Shown: positions 41,031 to 52,084 of the stretch, piece after piece
Position numbering within the stretch: the first letter of the stretch is position 1
How the letters are laid out: each line of letters starts with the position of its first letter
DNA from: Erpobdella octoculata
Lineage: Eukaryota; Annelida; Clitellata; Hirudinida; Erpobdellidae
Assembly (NCBI GenBank): GCA_963978895.1
Contig: OZ022238.1
Span: forward strand, 25,022,515 to 25,086,514
Direction of reading: 5' to 3'
Length of the DNA stretch: 64,000 bases
Made by a program: the position numbers and the translations under genes
Notes under the pieces: generated by a model
Databases searched by the model: none
What the model saw: the letters and a program-made list of their open reading frames with translations, nothing else
Told to the model about the DNA's origin: nothing

Positions 41031-42633
41031 CTGTAGAATAAGAAGACCACTCAATAAAAATTTATAATCTTAATCTATAAATTATAAAATTTTTTATAAA
41101 TAAAAAAGTTGCTCCAAATAGAAAAAGAAAGGTTTATAAACATTTTAGTTTTAAACATATTTATTCTTTGAATACAAAAAATGAAAACAAACGTAAAACA
41201 GAAATATTTTCTTTAGTTAATGTTAATTTAATGTTTGTAATCATTTTTTAATTTCAAACGAAAGTATGATTCTTTTTTAATTTTGCATAAATATGTAAAA
41301 ATTATTTCAAAGAACTAATCTTGCATAATTGGATTGCTCAGTTTGAAATTGCTGTTATTTAAGTTGCTTCTCAAAAGCTCTAAAGGTCCGCTTTAAAGCT
41401 TAAAGAGTAAATAAAGATACACAATGATGCACAGACGTATGTTTGTGCGTACGCTTGCTTTTCCAATCAATTCTTTTTTTAACTGCTGTGATCATTATCA
41501 GGAGCATTCTGTTTTTTAGATTTAATAATAGAAGTCTTCTTTTGAGAATTCTACAAGTTGACAACTTTGCATCGTCTGCTGGTGCTATATAATATAACAG
41601 AAGCGGCACTCTTTGCTGCAGTCAGCTTATTCGAAATCGGTAGGTTTGAAGCTTAGCAGAATTATTCAAATATTATTTAAGACTTTCTTTTATTGGCCAG
41701 TGGAGACAGCCTTGGTTTACCGATCCTCCAAACGATGATTGCCGGTTTGCTACATTTACAATTTTGTTTAATTGTAAGTGTCTTGTTTAAGAGACGGGCT
41801 TTAAATAAAAGAGATGTTTGTGTTTTTGTCCGTATTTTATTTGACTGAGTTTTCCAATTATGTGATACAGCTGGTAGAAAACTGAGTTTGTGGTGGAAAT
41901 GTTGACACTTTTAAGCATTTAGTTTATTGTTACACAATTATTCTAGATGATCACCATTGGGTGGTTGTGAAAAATCGCAAGCCAAAATGTTTAGTCATTT
42001 TTTGTGTGCAAATCGTTCAAAACCCATGCAGAAATGTGCTTCTGTAACTGCAAGCGCGGTACACTGTTATTTCCTTCTGAAACATTTGTCGATAATTTTC
42101 TAATCCTTTTAATAAAATTCAACATCAAGCAATAAATTGGTTTAAACAGCTTAACACAGTTACGTAACTAGCCAAATACTTTGAGTTCATATTTTTAATT
42201 GTTTTTGGAGGATCCTGGTTTTGAGACATCATTTTGGCTTTTCTTTAATGATCAACATAAATTTGTTGAATACCAAAACGAAAAAATATACCAGATGCTC
42301 TTGTTTTGTTTCTACATAGTCTTCTATGTAAAGCTTTTCACGCACTTTGTTCTTCGCTAAAATTGAAAACCCTCTCATTTGATCACGTGAGTAGGTAAAT
42401 CTCTTTTTGCTAAAGTAACATATGAATGCTTAAACAACATCAACTTCCGTTTTGTTTTGCTCATAATAATTTTTTTCAGATTATTAGTTTTTTTAAAACA
42501 TAATTAAATATTTTTAAACTGCTAAAGTGTTTTCTTGGAAAAAATATTTTGAACTAAAGTAGCAAGGCTTCCCAATAATAGTAGAACAATCGTAAAAAAT
42601 GTATGGAAAAGTGAATTGGATATATAGGTAAAT
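41031..42633. other. possible intron of the gene above, no exon certain
   Basis: No supported coding stretch. Confidence 0.4.
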
Positions 42634-42922
42634 TTTTTGGACAGATGAATTTGATGGACAGGTGAATTGAATGGACAGGTGAATTGTATTGGCAGACGAA
42701 TTAGATAAACAGATGAATTAGATGGACAGGTGAATTGGGTCGACCGATGAATTGTATGGACATATGAATTGTATGGATAGATGAATTGTATGGACAGGTG
42801 AATTGGGTGGAGAGGTGAATTGGGTGAAGAGGTGAATTGGGTGGACAGGTGAATTGGGTGGACCGATGAATTGGATGGAAAGATAAATTGGATGATCAGA
42901 TGAATTAGATGGACAGGTGAGT
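42634..42922. repeat. 18-bp minisatellite
   Basis: About 16 degenerate units of GATGAATTGTATGGACAG and GGTGAATTGGGTGGACAG. Open in several frames only because 18 is divisible by three. Confidence 0.9.
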
Positions 42923-43266
42923 TGGCTAAGTAGGAGTCTTTGACGGAAAAGGCACACACTTATTTTTTTTTATACAAGCTAGTACCTCCAAGATTGAAAG
43001 TAGTTCCTGCTAAATTAGCTGAAATACAAGAAGCTAAATAAAAAGATACAAAAATATAATTTTTGATAGTAAAATAGATAAAAGTTGCAAATTTAAAATG
43101 TTATGTTTTTTGTTTTCTAGATTGTAGTTGGCCTCAGCTACTTCAGCCATTCCGGCTACAACTGCTCTAACCCAAAAAATTTTTCTTAGAGTGGGTCAGT
43201 TATATGAGATCTCAGCGTTGCTAAATGTCTAACATACAGATTCAAACGTTACAGTTTCTTTGAAAA

Positions 43267-43889
43267 TCTATATAAATAAAAATAAGTCGCTAAATGTGTC
43301 GCTAAACTTGAGAACGGCTGGACCAAATGCTACGAAATTTTGACACAACATGATTTTCATGGCTTTTATTTATTTGCTTTTGAACGGTTTATTAATCCAT
43401 TTTTATGAGCAAAACACCTTCTAGACCAAACGTCCTTATGTATAAACATCAAAGGTTATTGTGTAACCAAATTAAATTTAGTACACGTAACCAAGTTTAA
43501 AAAAGATTTCAAGCAGCTTTTACTAATTTTTTTTACGTTTATGGACAAAAAATTTAAGAAGGAGATGAAGAAAAAAAGGGAGCGGGAAAGCAAGTGGGAG
43601 AACAAGCGGGAGCGGAAAAGCGAGCGGTATTGGAAAAGCAAGTGAAAGCGAGAACAGGAACATGAAAGCGAGTGAAAGCGGGAACGGGAGAGCAAGCAGG
43701 GCTGGAAAACGACTAGGAGCGGGGAAGGGAGAGAAAACGAGAGAGCAAGAAGGAACATGGAATCAAACAGGGATAGAAAAGGGAGTGTGTGGAAGATAAA
43801 AACAGTAGCAAGAGAGAAAAAAGCGAGAGAAAGAAAAACAATAGAAACACATCTAAAAATCCCGGACAGGCACCGGGAAACCCCGATAG
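43267..43889 (+). mobile_element. Helitron-like element H2
   Basis: A|TCTATATAAATAAAAATAAG at the 5' end, then GAACGGCTGGACCAAATGCT, a phrase of the kind found near the 5' end of Helitrons. There is a GC-rich array at about 43560-43760. The 3' hairpin CCCGGACAGGCACCGGG is followed by AAACCCCG and ATAG in place of CTAG, then T. Confidence 0.75.
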
Positions 43890-43905
43890 TAATAATTATA
43901 AATAA

Positions 43906-44315
43906 CTAGATGAGTACCCGGCGTTGCCCGGGGTTTTTCTAGTGTTTGTCTTTCTCGCTCAGGTTTCCTTCTCCGGTTGCCTTCCCGCTCCCGTTTGCTT
44001 TCCCGTTCTCGGTCGCTTTTCCGTTCCTAGCCGCTTTCCCGCTTCCGGTCACTTTTCCGCTCCCGTTTGCTTTCCCGGTCGCTTTCCCGTTCCCGCTCCC
44101 GCTTGCTCTCCCGTTCTCGCTCATGCTTGCTCTCTCATTCCCGTTCTCACACGCGCTCGTTTTCTTTTTTTCATTGTTTCCTAACTTCTTTCAGCCCATA
44201 AAACATAAAATAGATTTGGCTAAATCTTGCTTGAAGCTTTCAAACGTTGTTACGTAACCTAAATTTGAATTTTATTACGCAATTACCGATTTTGAATTTT
44301 ATTACTCACCCCCGA
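43906..44315 (-). mobile_element. Helitron-like element H3
   Basis: Reverse orientation. CTAG at 43906, hairpin CCCGGCGTTGCCCGGG, array of CGGTCGCTTTCCCG units, then the unique part CCCATAAAACATAAAATAG. Confidence 0.75.
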
Positions 44316-44330
44316 ATATATATATATATA

Positions 44331-44543
44331 GTTCCCGCTCGCTCACCCGCTCCGCTCGCTCATTTTGTGGCGGATTTCAAATTTGTTTTCTCTATATTTG
44401 ATTCCCTTTGAATCTCAAGGTTGTGTGAAAATTTCATTACGATCGGATGAATGGTGTAGCAATGCATAAAGGACATACATACATACATATATACATACAT
44501 ATATACATACAAACATTAATTTATATATATATATATATATAGA
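44331..44543 (-). mobile_element. 5' end of Helitron-like family D
   Basis: Reverse orientation. The 5' TC lies at 44543/44542 (TCTATATATA). It holds the phrase GTGTAGCAATGCATAAAGGA, then TTCATTACGATCGGATGAAT on the plus strand, and a CGCTCACCCGCTCCGCTCGC segment at the inner end. Confidence 0.65.
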
Positions 44544-44770
44544 CCAAACTGTTTCAATTTTCGGCATTTAAACTTCATTCTACAAAATAAAAAACATATT
44601 TTTTTTAACAAATCGATGTTTTGTATTGTTTCGGTCTTGAGCACAAAATTATATGTCTTCTCTCGGTTTTGAAAAATTGTCTTGGTCAAATCTCTGATTC
44701 ATCTCTGATTCATATAATTTTAGTTAAAATTTATATTTAAAATTGTTTAATAGAAACAATTTCAAAGCTA
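44544..44770. other. no feature recognised
   Basis: AT-rich spacer between two oppositely oriented family D ends. Confidence 0.45.
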
Positions 44771-45228
<458 letters not shown>

Positions 45229-45245
45229 CTAACGGGGGTAGCCGG

Positions 45246-45439
45246 TGTCAAGAACTCCGCCTTGCTTTTGCAAGCCAGTTCCAAGCCTGGAGAAAGGAGG
45301 AGGGGAAAGTTAAAAAGATCAAATTATGATCCACGACAGGAAGTACTTAGGTGCTTCCAACATACAGCCATTTTAGTCTTAAAACACCTGGTGTAAAGGA
45401 CTATAAACTATTATAAAAAAAAAAAAAAAAAAAAAAAAA
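45246..45439 (+). mobile_element. RTE/SINE-like tail repeat, copy 3, with poly-A
   Basis: CTCCGCCTTGCTTTTGCAAG, CAGTTCCAAGCCTGGAGAAA, CACGACAGGAAG, AAAACACCTGGTGTAAAGGA, then an uninterrupted A run of about 24 bases (45416-45439). The poly-A end supports a retroposed origin. Confidence 0.7.
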
Positions 45440-45894
45440 GGTATTCTGTGTTGCCCGGGGTTTTTAAAGGTTTTTCTAATGTTTGTCGCTCTCGCTCCCA
45501 TTTCCTTTTCCGCTTTCCCGTTCCCGGTCGCTTTCCCGCTCCCGGTTGCTTTCCCGCTCCCGGTATCTTTCCCGTTCTCGGTCGCTTTCCCTTTCGATCG
45601 AGAACGGGAATGGGAGAGCAAACATGAGCGAGAACGGGAGAGCAAACATGAGCGAGAACGGGAGAGCAAGCGTGAGCGGGAACGGATAGGCGACCGGGAA
45701 CGGGAAAGGGAACGGGAGAGCAAACTGGAGCAAAAAAACGACCGGAAGCTGGAAAGCGGCCGGGAACGGGAAAGCAACCGAGAACGGGAAAGCAAACGGG
45801 AACGGGAAAGCAAGCGGTTAAGGAAACCTGAGCGAGAGAGACAAACATTAGAAAAACCTCTAATAACCCCGGGCAACGCCGGGCACCCCCGCTA
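45440..45894. mobile_element. palindromic Helitron derivative with two 3' ends
   Basis: The left half (45440 to about 45600) is a reversed 3' end (GTGTTGCCCGGGG, then CGGTCGCTTTCCCG units). The right half is a forward one (AGCGGGAACGG units, then CCCCGGGCAACGCCGGG and CTAG at 45891-45894). The arrays meet head to head near CTTTCGATCGAGAACGGGAA. Neither half has a 5' Helitron end. Confidence 0.75.
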
Positions 45895-45920
45895 GTTAAT
45901 AATAAATAGAGAAAATTAGA

Positions 45921-46080
45921 GGTGACGGTGGTGACTAAGCGGTAAAGCGTTTGCCTGTCGGCTTATAGGTCGGCGGTTCGAATCTCACTGGCGTCACCAT
46001 CGTAGCTCCTTTAAGCAAGGAGTTTACACGCATTGCTCAGGGTGAGTGTCTCGGGGGTTAACAACTTCTTTCACCAACCT
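45921..46080 (+). mobile_element. tRNA-derived SINE (family E)
   Basis: A tRNA-like head of 78 nt. The acceptor stem GGTGACG/CGTCACC is perfect and followed by A. The anticodon stem CCTGT/ATAGG pairs, and the B box GGTTCGAATC is intact. The T stem pairs badly, so it is not a functional tRNA. The body TCCTTTAAGCAAGGAGTTTA, then CATTGCTCAGGGTGAGTG, is of the kind that follows tRNA heads in SINEs of several invertebrates. Confidence 0.75.
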
Positions 46081-46800
46081 TAAAAAAAATATATAAATTT
46101 TTTAGTAATTGTTTGTATTAAACTTTTTCTTGATGTGGTTTTAGTTTTTTTTGTTTACATATACACTGTGATAATTTTAAAAAACAATAAAAAAACTTCG
46201 TAAATGTATAAACGATTAATTGTATACGATTGCACAAGCAATTGGGCTGGTCGCTTATCAGGATAGAATTTCCCACATCGTTGCCTCAAAATTGCATAGG
46301 CTTTCTTACGCTGTGTCCTCTGAGCAATAAAGATGATTTTGACAGCAACGACATTAGAAAAGGAACGTGAACGAAGAACTTGTTCAAGACTGCAAACATT
46401 GATTTTTTTGCAGTAAACGGAATGCAAGCAAAATATACTTTTAACCAAATATTTTATTTTCTAAATTTTTTAAAACTTAAACACGTTTGTGTTTGTTTCA
46501 TCGCTTGTGATTCTTTTTCGTTTTCTTCGTTCGTGCAAAATAAAAGTTTTTATGTTTTTTGTCAAAGTAATCCAAGTTTTCTTCCATCAATAGATTCGTC
46601 TCAATGATAGGAAGGGTTTTACGATGCTTTTGCAAAGCCCATAACATGTTTTACGACATCAACATCACCAAAACAGTATAAGTAGAAATGTGTTAATGTG
46701 GATGTGTGACCGGTTAATTTTTTTAGTTTGCTGGCTATTGCTAAGACAAAAATATTTATAACAATAAAAAAGTTATTTCAAGTAAATAAAAAAGTTATTA
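46081..46800. other. no gene certain
   Basis: A minus-strand open frame at 46155-46448 contains QRTQRKKAYAILRQRCGKF but no complete domain. Otherwise AT-rich. Confidence 0.4.
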
Positions 46801-46814
46801 TATATATATATATA

Positions 46815-47265
46815 CTAGCGGGGTTACCCGGGGTTTTTAGAGGTTTTTCTAATGTTTGTCTCTCTCGCTCCCGTTTCCTTCTCCACTTTCCCGTTTTCGT
46901 CGCGTTCCCGGTCGCTTTCCGCGTTCCCGGTCGCTTTCCCGTTCCCGGTCGCTTTCCCGTTCCCGGTCGCTTTCCCGTTCCCGGTCGCTTTCCCGTTCCC
47001 GGTCGCTTTCCTGTTCCCGGTCGCTTTCCCGTTCCCGTTCCCAGTCGCTTTCCCGTTCCCGGTCGCTTTTTCGTTCCCGCTCACGCTTGCTCTCCCGTTC
47101 CCGGTCACGCTTGCTCTCCCGTTCCCGGTCATGCTTGCTCTCCCATTCCCGGTCACGGTTGCTCTCCCGTTCCCGTTCCCGTTCCCGTTCCCGTTCACGC
47201 TCCTTTTCTCTTTTACATTCTTTCATAACTTCTGTTAGCCTATAAAACGTAAAATAGATTTGCTA

Positions 47266-47266
<1 letters not shown>
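46815..47266 (-). mobile_element. Helitron-like element H4
   Basis: CTAG at 46815 abutting (TA)n. The hairpin region is TTACCCGG followed by GGTTTTTAGA (the hairpin has lost the GCGTTGCC part). About 15 units of the 18-bp array CGGTCGCTTTCCCGTTCC follow, then TATAAAACGTAAAATAGATT and GCTAAGACTA at the inner end. Confidence 0.8.
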
Positions 47267-47296
<30 letters not shown>

Positions 47297-47631
47297 GAAT
47301 GTTTGTGGGTTAGTTTGTCTATTATAGAAACGGGAAAGCGACCCGGAACGGACAGCGAGCGGGAACGGAAAAACAAGCGTGAGCGGGAATGGGAGAGCGA
47401 ACGTGAGCGGGAACGGGACAGCGACCGGGAACGGGAAAACGACCGGGAGCGGGAAAGCGACCGGGAGCGGGAAAGCGACCGAGAGCGGGAAAGCGACCGG
47501 CAGCGGGAAAACGACCAAAAACGGGAAAGCGAACAGGAGTGGGAAAACAGGTGGGAAAGGAAACGGGAGAGAAAGAGACAAACAATAGAAAAACCTCTAA
47601 AAACCCGGGCAACGCCGGGTATCTCCGATAG
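47297..47631 (+). mobile_element. Helitron-like element H5
   Basis: GAATGTTTGTGGGTTAGTTT start, CGGGAGCGGGAAAGCGAC array, 3' hairpin CCCGGGCAACGCCGGG and ATAG (mutated CTAG) then T. A CA-rich tract (47632-47710) follows. Confidence 0.78.
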
Positions 47632-47715
47632 TACATACATAAACACACACACAGACACACATACATGCACATACACATACATACATACACACATACATAC
47701 GCACAAACATATATA

Positions 47716-47886
47716 TATAGTTCCCGCTCGCTCACCCGCTCCGCTCCGCTCATTTTGTGACGGATTTCAAAATTATTTTTACTATATTTGATTCCCCTTG
47801 ACTCTCAAGGTTGTGTGAAAATTTCATTACGATCGGATGAATGGTGTAGCAATGCATAAAGGACATTAATATATATACAAACATTC

Positions 47887-47895
<9 letters not shown>
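47716..47895 (-). mobile_element. 5' end of Helitron-like family D
   Basis: Same phrases as 44331-44543 (ATTTCATTACGATCGGATGA, GTGTAGCAATGCATAAAGGA), running into (TA)n at 47889-47985. Confidence 0.7.
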
Positions 47896-47970
<75 letters not shown>

Positions 47971-47985
47971 ATATATATATAATAC
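47889..47985. repeat. (TA)n microsatellite
   Basis: TA tract with one TTTA interruption. Confidence 0.95.
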
Positions 47986-48017
47986 CGGCCATGTGGTCGC
48001 GAAGACCGTGAGCATTT

Positions 48018-48542
<525 letters not shown>

Positions 48543-48544
48543 CA

Positions 48545-48960
48545 TTGTTCGCAACAGTTTTTTAGTGTTTTTATTATATTTATAACATCAAATTTTGTTC
48601 TTTAATTTTATCATCTACAATGGAACATAAGAAAGTTGTTTGTGAAAATTCTGTTTTCGAAAATGAAGTGAAGCATGTACATCTTCATCACCGTCATCAT
48701 CAACTTCATCATCACCATCGTTGGAAAGTTTTGTATTAGAGAGAACCTGTGTTGTTTGCTAGTTGGTTGTTGCAAAAAAATCAAGACCAGTAAGATGCAG
48801 GGTTTGTGCCTGTCGCCAGCAATTAGAAATTATGAATACTCTGTATTTTTGTTATGCTTGTCGCATGCATGACGATGCAGATAAAACACAAATTAACAAG
48901 TTTTTTATTATTTTCTTTTTTAAATAAAATTGTAATTACAAATTTAATTACTTCAATGTT
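48545..48960 (+). pseudogene. broken paralogue of the small zinc-ribbon gene
   Basis: Starts ATG at 48620 and aligns with the minus-strand gene at 54263-54574 along the whole coding part and both flanks (CGCAACAGTTTTTTAGTG upstream, AATAAA near 48923 downstream). A one-base deletion (GAATGCAAGTG becoming GAATGAAGTG) shifts the frame in the serine-rich region. A stop sits right after the first CxxC (CVVC then TAG), where the intact copy has CAVCQ. The cysteines downstream (CRVCAC, CYACRM) are still recognisable. Confidence 0.8.
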
Positions 48961-49250
48961 TTGTTTGTGTAAACAATTAACTGGTTTTTCAAATGATTTC
49001 AAAAACTGAGAAACAAACATGATGGCATTCCTTAGATGACTCAATTATCTTACGGTCAACGTTTACCGGAGTCATGCACGCCATTCTCCAGTTTAAACAT
49101 TCCGTATTTACTGGCAGTTTCATATAGTTTGTTTCAGTACACTTTTAACCGTTGGCTGGAAATGTTGTTTCTGAAAGTTATAAAATTGTATAGATGCAAT
49201 TCCTTGAACTAATAATCTATTTGATCAGTTTGCTATATTGTTTTGACAAT
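48961..49250. other. no feature recognised
   Basis: AT-rich. Confidence 0.45.
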
Positions 49251-49436
49251 CGTGCACGTAGCAATTGTGCACGATAGCTGTGCTTATTAACTTAGAACAT
49301 GCTGACAGGCTGACACTCTTTCCAGTTTTCCTATTTTCCACAGTGCGTCCTTTATTCAAATTGTTTTGCGTGTTCGTTTTTTGGATTACATTTGGATTTA
49401 TATAGCCTTTTCTAATTACATTATTATCAAAATAAG
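49251..49436 (+). repeat. duplicated 5' flank of the THAP pseudogene, copy 1
   Basis: CGTGCACGTAGCAATTGTGC through TTATCAAAATAAG, about 90 percent identical by eye to 50917-51101, which lies directly upstream of the THAP frame. Confidence 0.85.
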
Positions 49437-49621
49437 TCCATTTTTTTTCTAATTACATTATTATCAAAATAAGTCCATTTTTTTCTAATTACATTTTTAT
49501 CAAAATAAGTCCATTTTTTTTCTAATTACATTATTATCAAAATAAGACCATTTTTTCCTAATTACATTATTATCAAAATAAGTCCATTTTTTCTAATTAC
49601 ATTATTATCAAAATAAGTTAA
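49408..49621 (+). repeat. tandem repeat of about 36 bp, six units
   Basis: Units of TCTAATTACATTATTATCAA followed by AATAAGTCCATTTTTT. The single-copy version of the unit is the end of the 49251/50917 duplication, so the array grew from it. Confidence 0.9.
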
Positions 49622-49671
49622 TTTTGTTTCTCATAAGGCATCGTATTCACACGATAAACATGTTAAGGACT

Positions 49672-49860
49672 TAAGGTGTGACGCGGGCGAGTCCGCTATA
49701 GTTGAAAGCGATCTATGAGCCAGGAGGGATAGGAATCCGAGCACGGAAATCGCGATTTCTCAGAAACGGTTATAGCCAGCGACCTGAGATTTTACAGCAA
49801 GGATGTCTTGATATAACTACTGGATCCACAACCTAGGCTAGATCACTGCATGATTTGGAT
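49672..49860 (+). mobile_element. fragment of composite Helitron-like element
   Basis: GACTTAAGGTGTGACGCGGG, then GATTTCTCAGAAACGGTTAT and CTGAGATTTTACAG, matching 52090-52220. Confidence 0.7.
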
Positions 49861-49871
49861 AAAGTAGGCCT

Positions 49872-50899
49872 ATAGTTTCGGGTAACCGGATAAAACAGAA
49901 CATGATGAAACAGAACATGATAAAACAGAACATGATAAAACAGAACATGATAAAACAGAACAGTGAAAAAACAGAACAGTGAAGAAACAGAACAGTGAGA
50001 AAACAGAACAGTGATAAAACAGAACATTGAACCAACAGAACACAGAACAGTGATAAAACAAAACATCGCGTTTATTTTTCTCAATTTTTTGCAATAATAA
50101 CTACCAATCGGTTTTATATAACTTTCATCTACTTCTTTGTATGTTTCCGTAGTCAGCTATTGATCCTGAGGAAATGTAGGAATCATCCTACAACAGATTA
50201 ATTTGTGTTTGTGTTTGCTTTATATTCCTGTTGCGGTGCGCTGACGGTTTTTCGCTGATGACTTTTTTGTTTGATTGAATATTAAGAAACTATTTTGACA
50301 AAAGAGCAAACTTTTTAAGCTGGGCCTATTCTAGTTCATTTCTTATTAAATGATCAAAATAATTTTCCCGTGAAAATTCACTTATGCAAATGTTGCGAAC
50401 ACATTAAAAACACATTAATGCCAGATACCAGTGAGAGAATTCTTACCAAATCATAGTTCAAACTTGGACTTCTAGATATATATTCTTGGTACAAAGTTGG
50501 TTATAAAAGAGTTTGCTTATATAAAATATGTATTTACATCTACAATTTCTGTGCAAACAGGGTGAGCAAGTTATATCCAGCAGTGATGAGCTTCAAACAT
50601 CGAAAAATAATATTATTAACTACATTATCAAATAAAACTTTAATTTTATGATAATAGTTTGAAATATTTCATGGCGTTTTAACTTGGAGCAATTTGATCT
50701 TGGACATTTTGTATATCACGAAAAAGTTGAAAAAATATACGCAATGTTCTGTTTTATCACTGTTCTGTTTAATCAATGCTCTGTTTCTTCACTGTTCTGT
50801 TTGTTCACTGTTCTGTTTTATCATGTTCTGTTTTATCATGTTCTGTTTTGTCATGTTCTGTTTTATCATGTTCTGTTTCATCATGGAACCATAGTTTCG
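49872..50899. mobile_element. MULE-like element with 9-bp target duplication
   Basis: ATAGTTTCG flanks the element exactly at 49872-49880 and 50891-50899. The termini are GGTAACCGG.. and, inverted, GGTTCCATG... Long inverted arms (49881 to about 50085 and about 50720-50890) consist of 14-bp units (AACAGAACATGATA on the left, TATCATGTTCTGTT on the right) and end in unique inverted sequence (CGCGTTTATTTTTCTCAA against TTGAAAAAATATACGC). The interior of about 630 bp is non-coding. A 9-bp duplication and long TIRs fit the Mutator/MULE superfamily. Confidence 0.7.
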
Positions 50900-50916
50900 T
50901 GCACGATAGCTACAAT

Positions 50917-51101
50917 CGTGCACGTAGCTATTGTGCACGATAGCTGTGCTTATAAACTTAGAACATGCTGACAGGCTGACGTTTTTTCCAGTTTTCCTAT
51001 TCTCCACCGTGCGTCGTTTATTCAAGTTGTTTTGCGTGTTCGTTTTTTGGATTACATTCGGATTTAATTAGCCTTTTCTAATTACATTATTATCAAAATA
51101 A
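50917..51101 (+). repeat. 5' flank of the THAP pseudogene, copy 2
   Basis: Duplicate of 49251-49436. Contains two copies of the palindromic GTGCAC core within GTGCACGATAGCT/CGTGCACGTAGCT. Confidence 0.85.
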
Positions 51102-51149
51102 TATTATTATAGAACTTAAGCATAAAACTTGTTTTATTATTAAGTAAAT

Positions 51150-51980
51150 ATGGTTAATAAATGTTTAGCATATGGATGCAAAAGTGGATATGCATCGAAT
51201 GCTGCAAATGATGAGATAAACAATGTTTCCTTTCATGCCTATCCATTGAAAAATCCAGATTTAAGTGCTAAATGGAATTAAGCCAATTCTTGAAAAGATT
51301 TTATACCAAATAAATACTGAAAAATATGCTCCTTGCATTTTGATTCTTCGGATTTTGTCAATGGTTTCAGTGATCTGCATATGTACAAGTTGAGGAGACA
51401 CCAGGGTGATAAAAATGCATAAAGATAAAAAAGAAAATTGAAAGATGATGCAGTGCCATCAAAATTTGAAAATGCTCCATCTTATTTATCAATTCCAGCT
51501 TAACAACAAAGAACAGCAACTAAATCAACAGCCGCTAGTAGTCGTCAATTAGACATTGACAAGTTTAAAAAGGCAGAACAAGATTTTGTAAATAATAATA
51601 ACATAGTTTGTTGTGAACTGGATGAAGTATTTCAAAGGTTATTAAAGGAAAGTACACTTCCCTCAGAATTTGAATTTAAACTGATAAACAACTTGATGAT
51701 TATTTATAAAATAAATATTTATAAAATAAATATTGAAAGAGATTTTCCCACCATTGTTTCTTCAGTGCTAATAAATGAAAATCTGAAAGTTACAATTCAT
51801 CACAAAACAATGCAACTCCCAAAGTCATTTATGGAGGGCCTTAATGACAAAGAATTAACAAAAATGAGTCAATTGTTGAATTTGCTCGTTTGTCTAAAAG
51901 CCTATTCAGATGACATTCTACTAAAAACCAATTTAGCGGAAGAAAAACTCATTGCCACAAAAAAATTAAAAAATTGTTAA
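51150..51980 (+). pseudogene. THAP-domain protein pseudogene
   Basis: From the ATG at 51150 one frame holds a recognisable THAP zinc finger of C2CH type: CLAYGCKSGY (C-x4-C), FHAYPL, KDFIPNKY, ICSLHFDSSDF (C-x2-H) and AVPSKF in place of AVPSIF. A C-terminal region follows (ERDFPTIVSSVLINENLKVT, then LNLLVCLKAYSDDILLKTNL) of the kind found in animal THAP proteins and related transposon proteins. Seven stop codons of mixed type interrupt it without any frameshift. Tandem KINIYKIN arises from a 15-bp duplication. THAP proteins bind DNA and are related to P-element transposase. Confidence 0.85.
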
Positions 51981-52084
51981 CATTTTTTTTTATTGAAGAT
52001 CAAGATGAATTTTTAAAGATCTGTTTTTTATTATGTAAAAATTATTATTTGTTATGACTTTTTTTTAATAAATTCTGCTTCATG
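51981..52084. other. 3' flank of THAP pseudogene
   Basis: AT-rich. AATAAA occurs at about 52067, a possible old polyadenylation signal. Confidence 0.5.

Noticed and set aside
42522..42959. Frames such as FTSSPNSPLHPIHLSIQF
   Set aside because: Translation of the 18-bp minisatellite at 42634-42922.
43924..44257. Proline/phenylalanine-rich proteins with apparent signal-like hydrophobic stretches
   Set aside because: Translation of the Helitron array, with the same sequence present in many copies without any conserved start.
45921..45998. Functional tRNA gene
   Set aside because: The T stem does not pair and the anticodon loop has six bases. The SINE body follows immediately.
46155..46448. 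Minus-strand frame with QRTQRKKAYAILRQRCGKFYPDK, considered as a J domain (KKAY...HPDK) or the end of a DM domain (IAERQR..ALRRQ)
   Set aside because: Neither domain is complete. The HPD and the zinc-binding cysteines are absent or out of frame, so the match is probably chance.
46849..47245. Long open frames coding for (RERESD)n, (GRFPVP)n or (SRSRSL)n on both strands, also at 45.4, 55.4, 61.0 and 63.5 kb
   Set aside because: They are all translations of the 18-bp Helitron minisatellite. A unit divisible by three stays open in every frame that lacks a stop. No start context or flanking domain is present.
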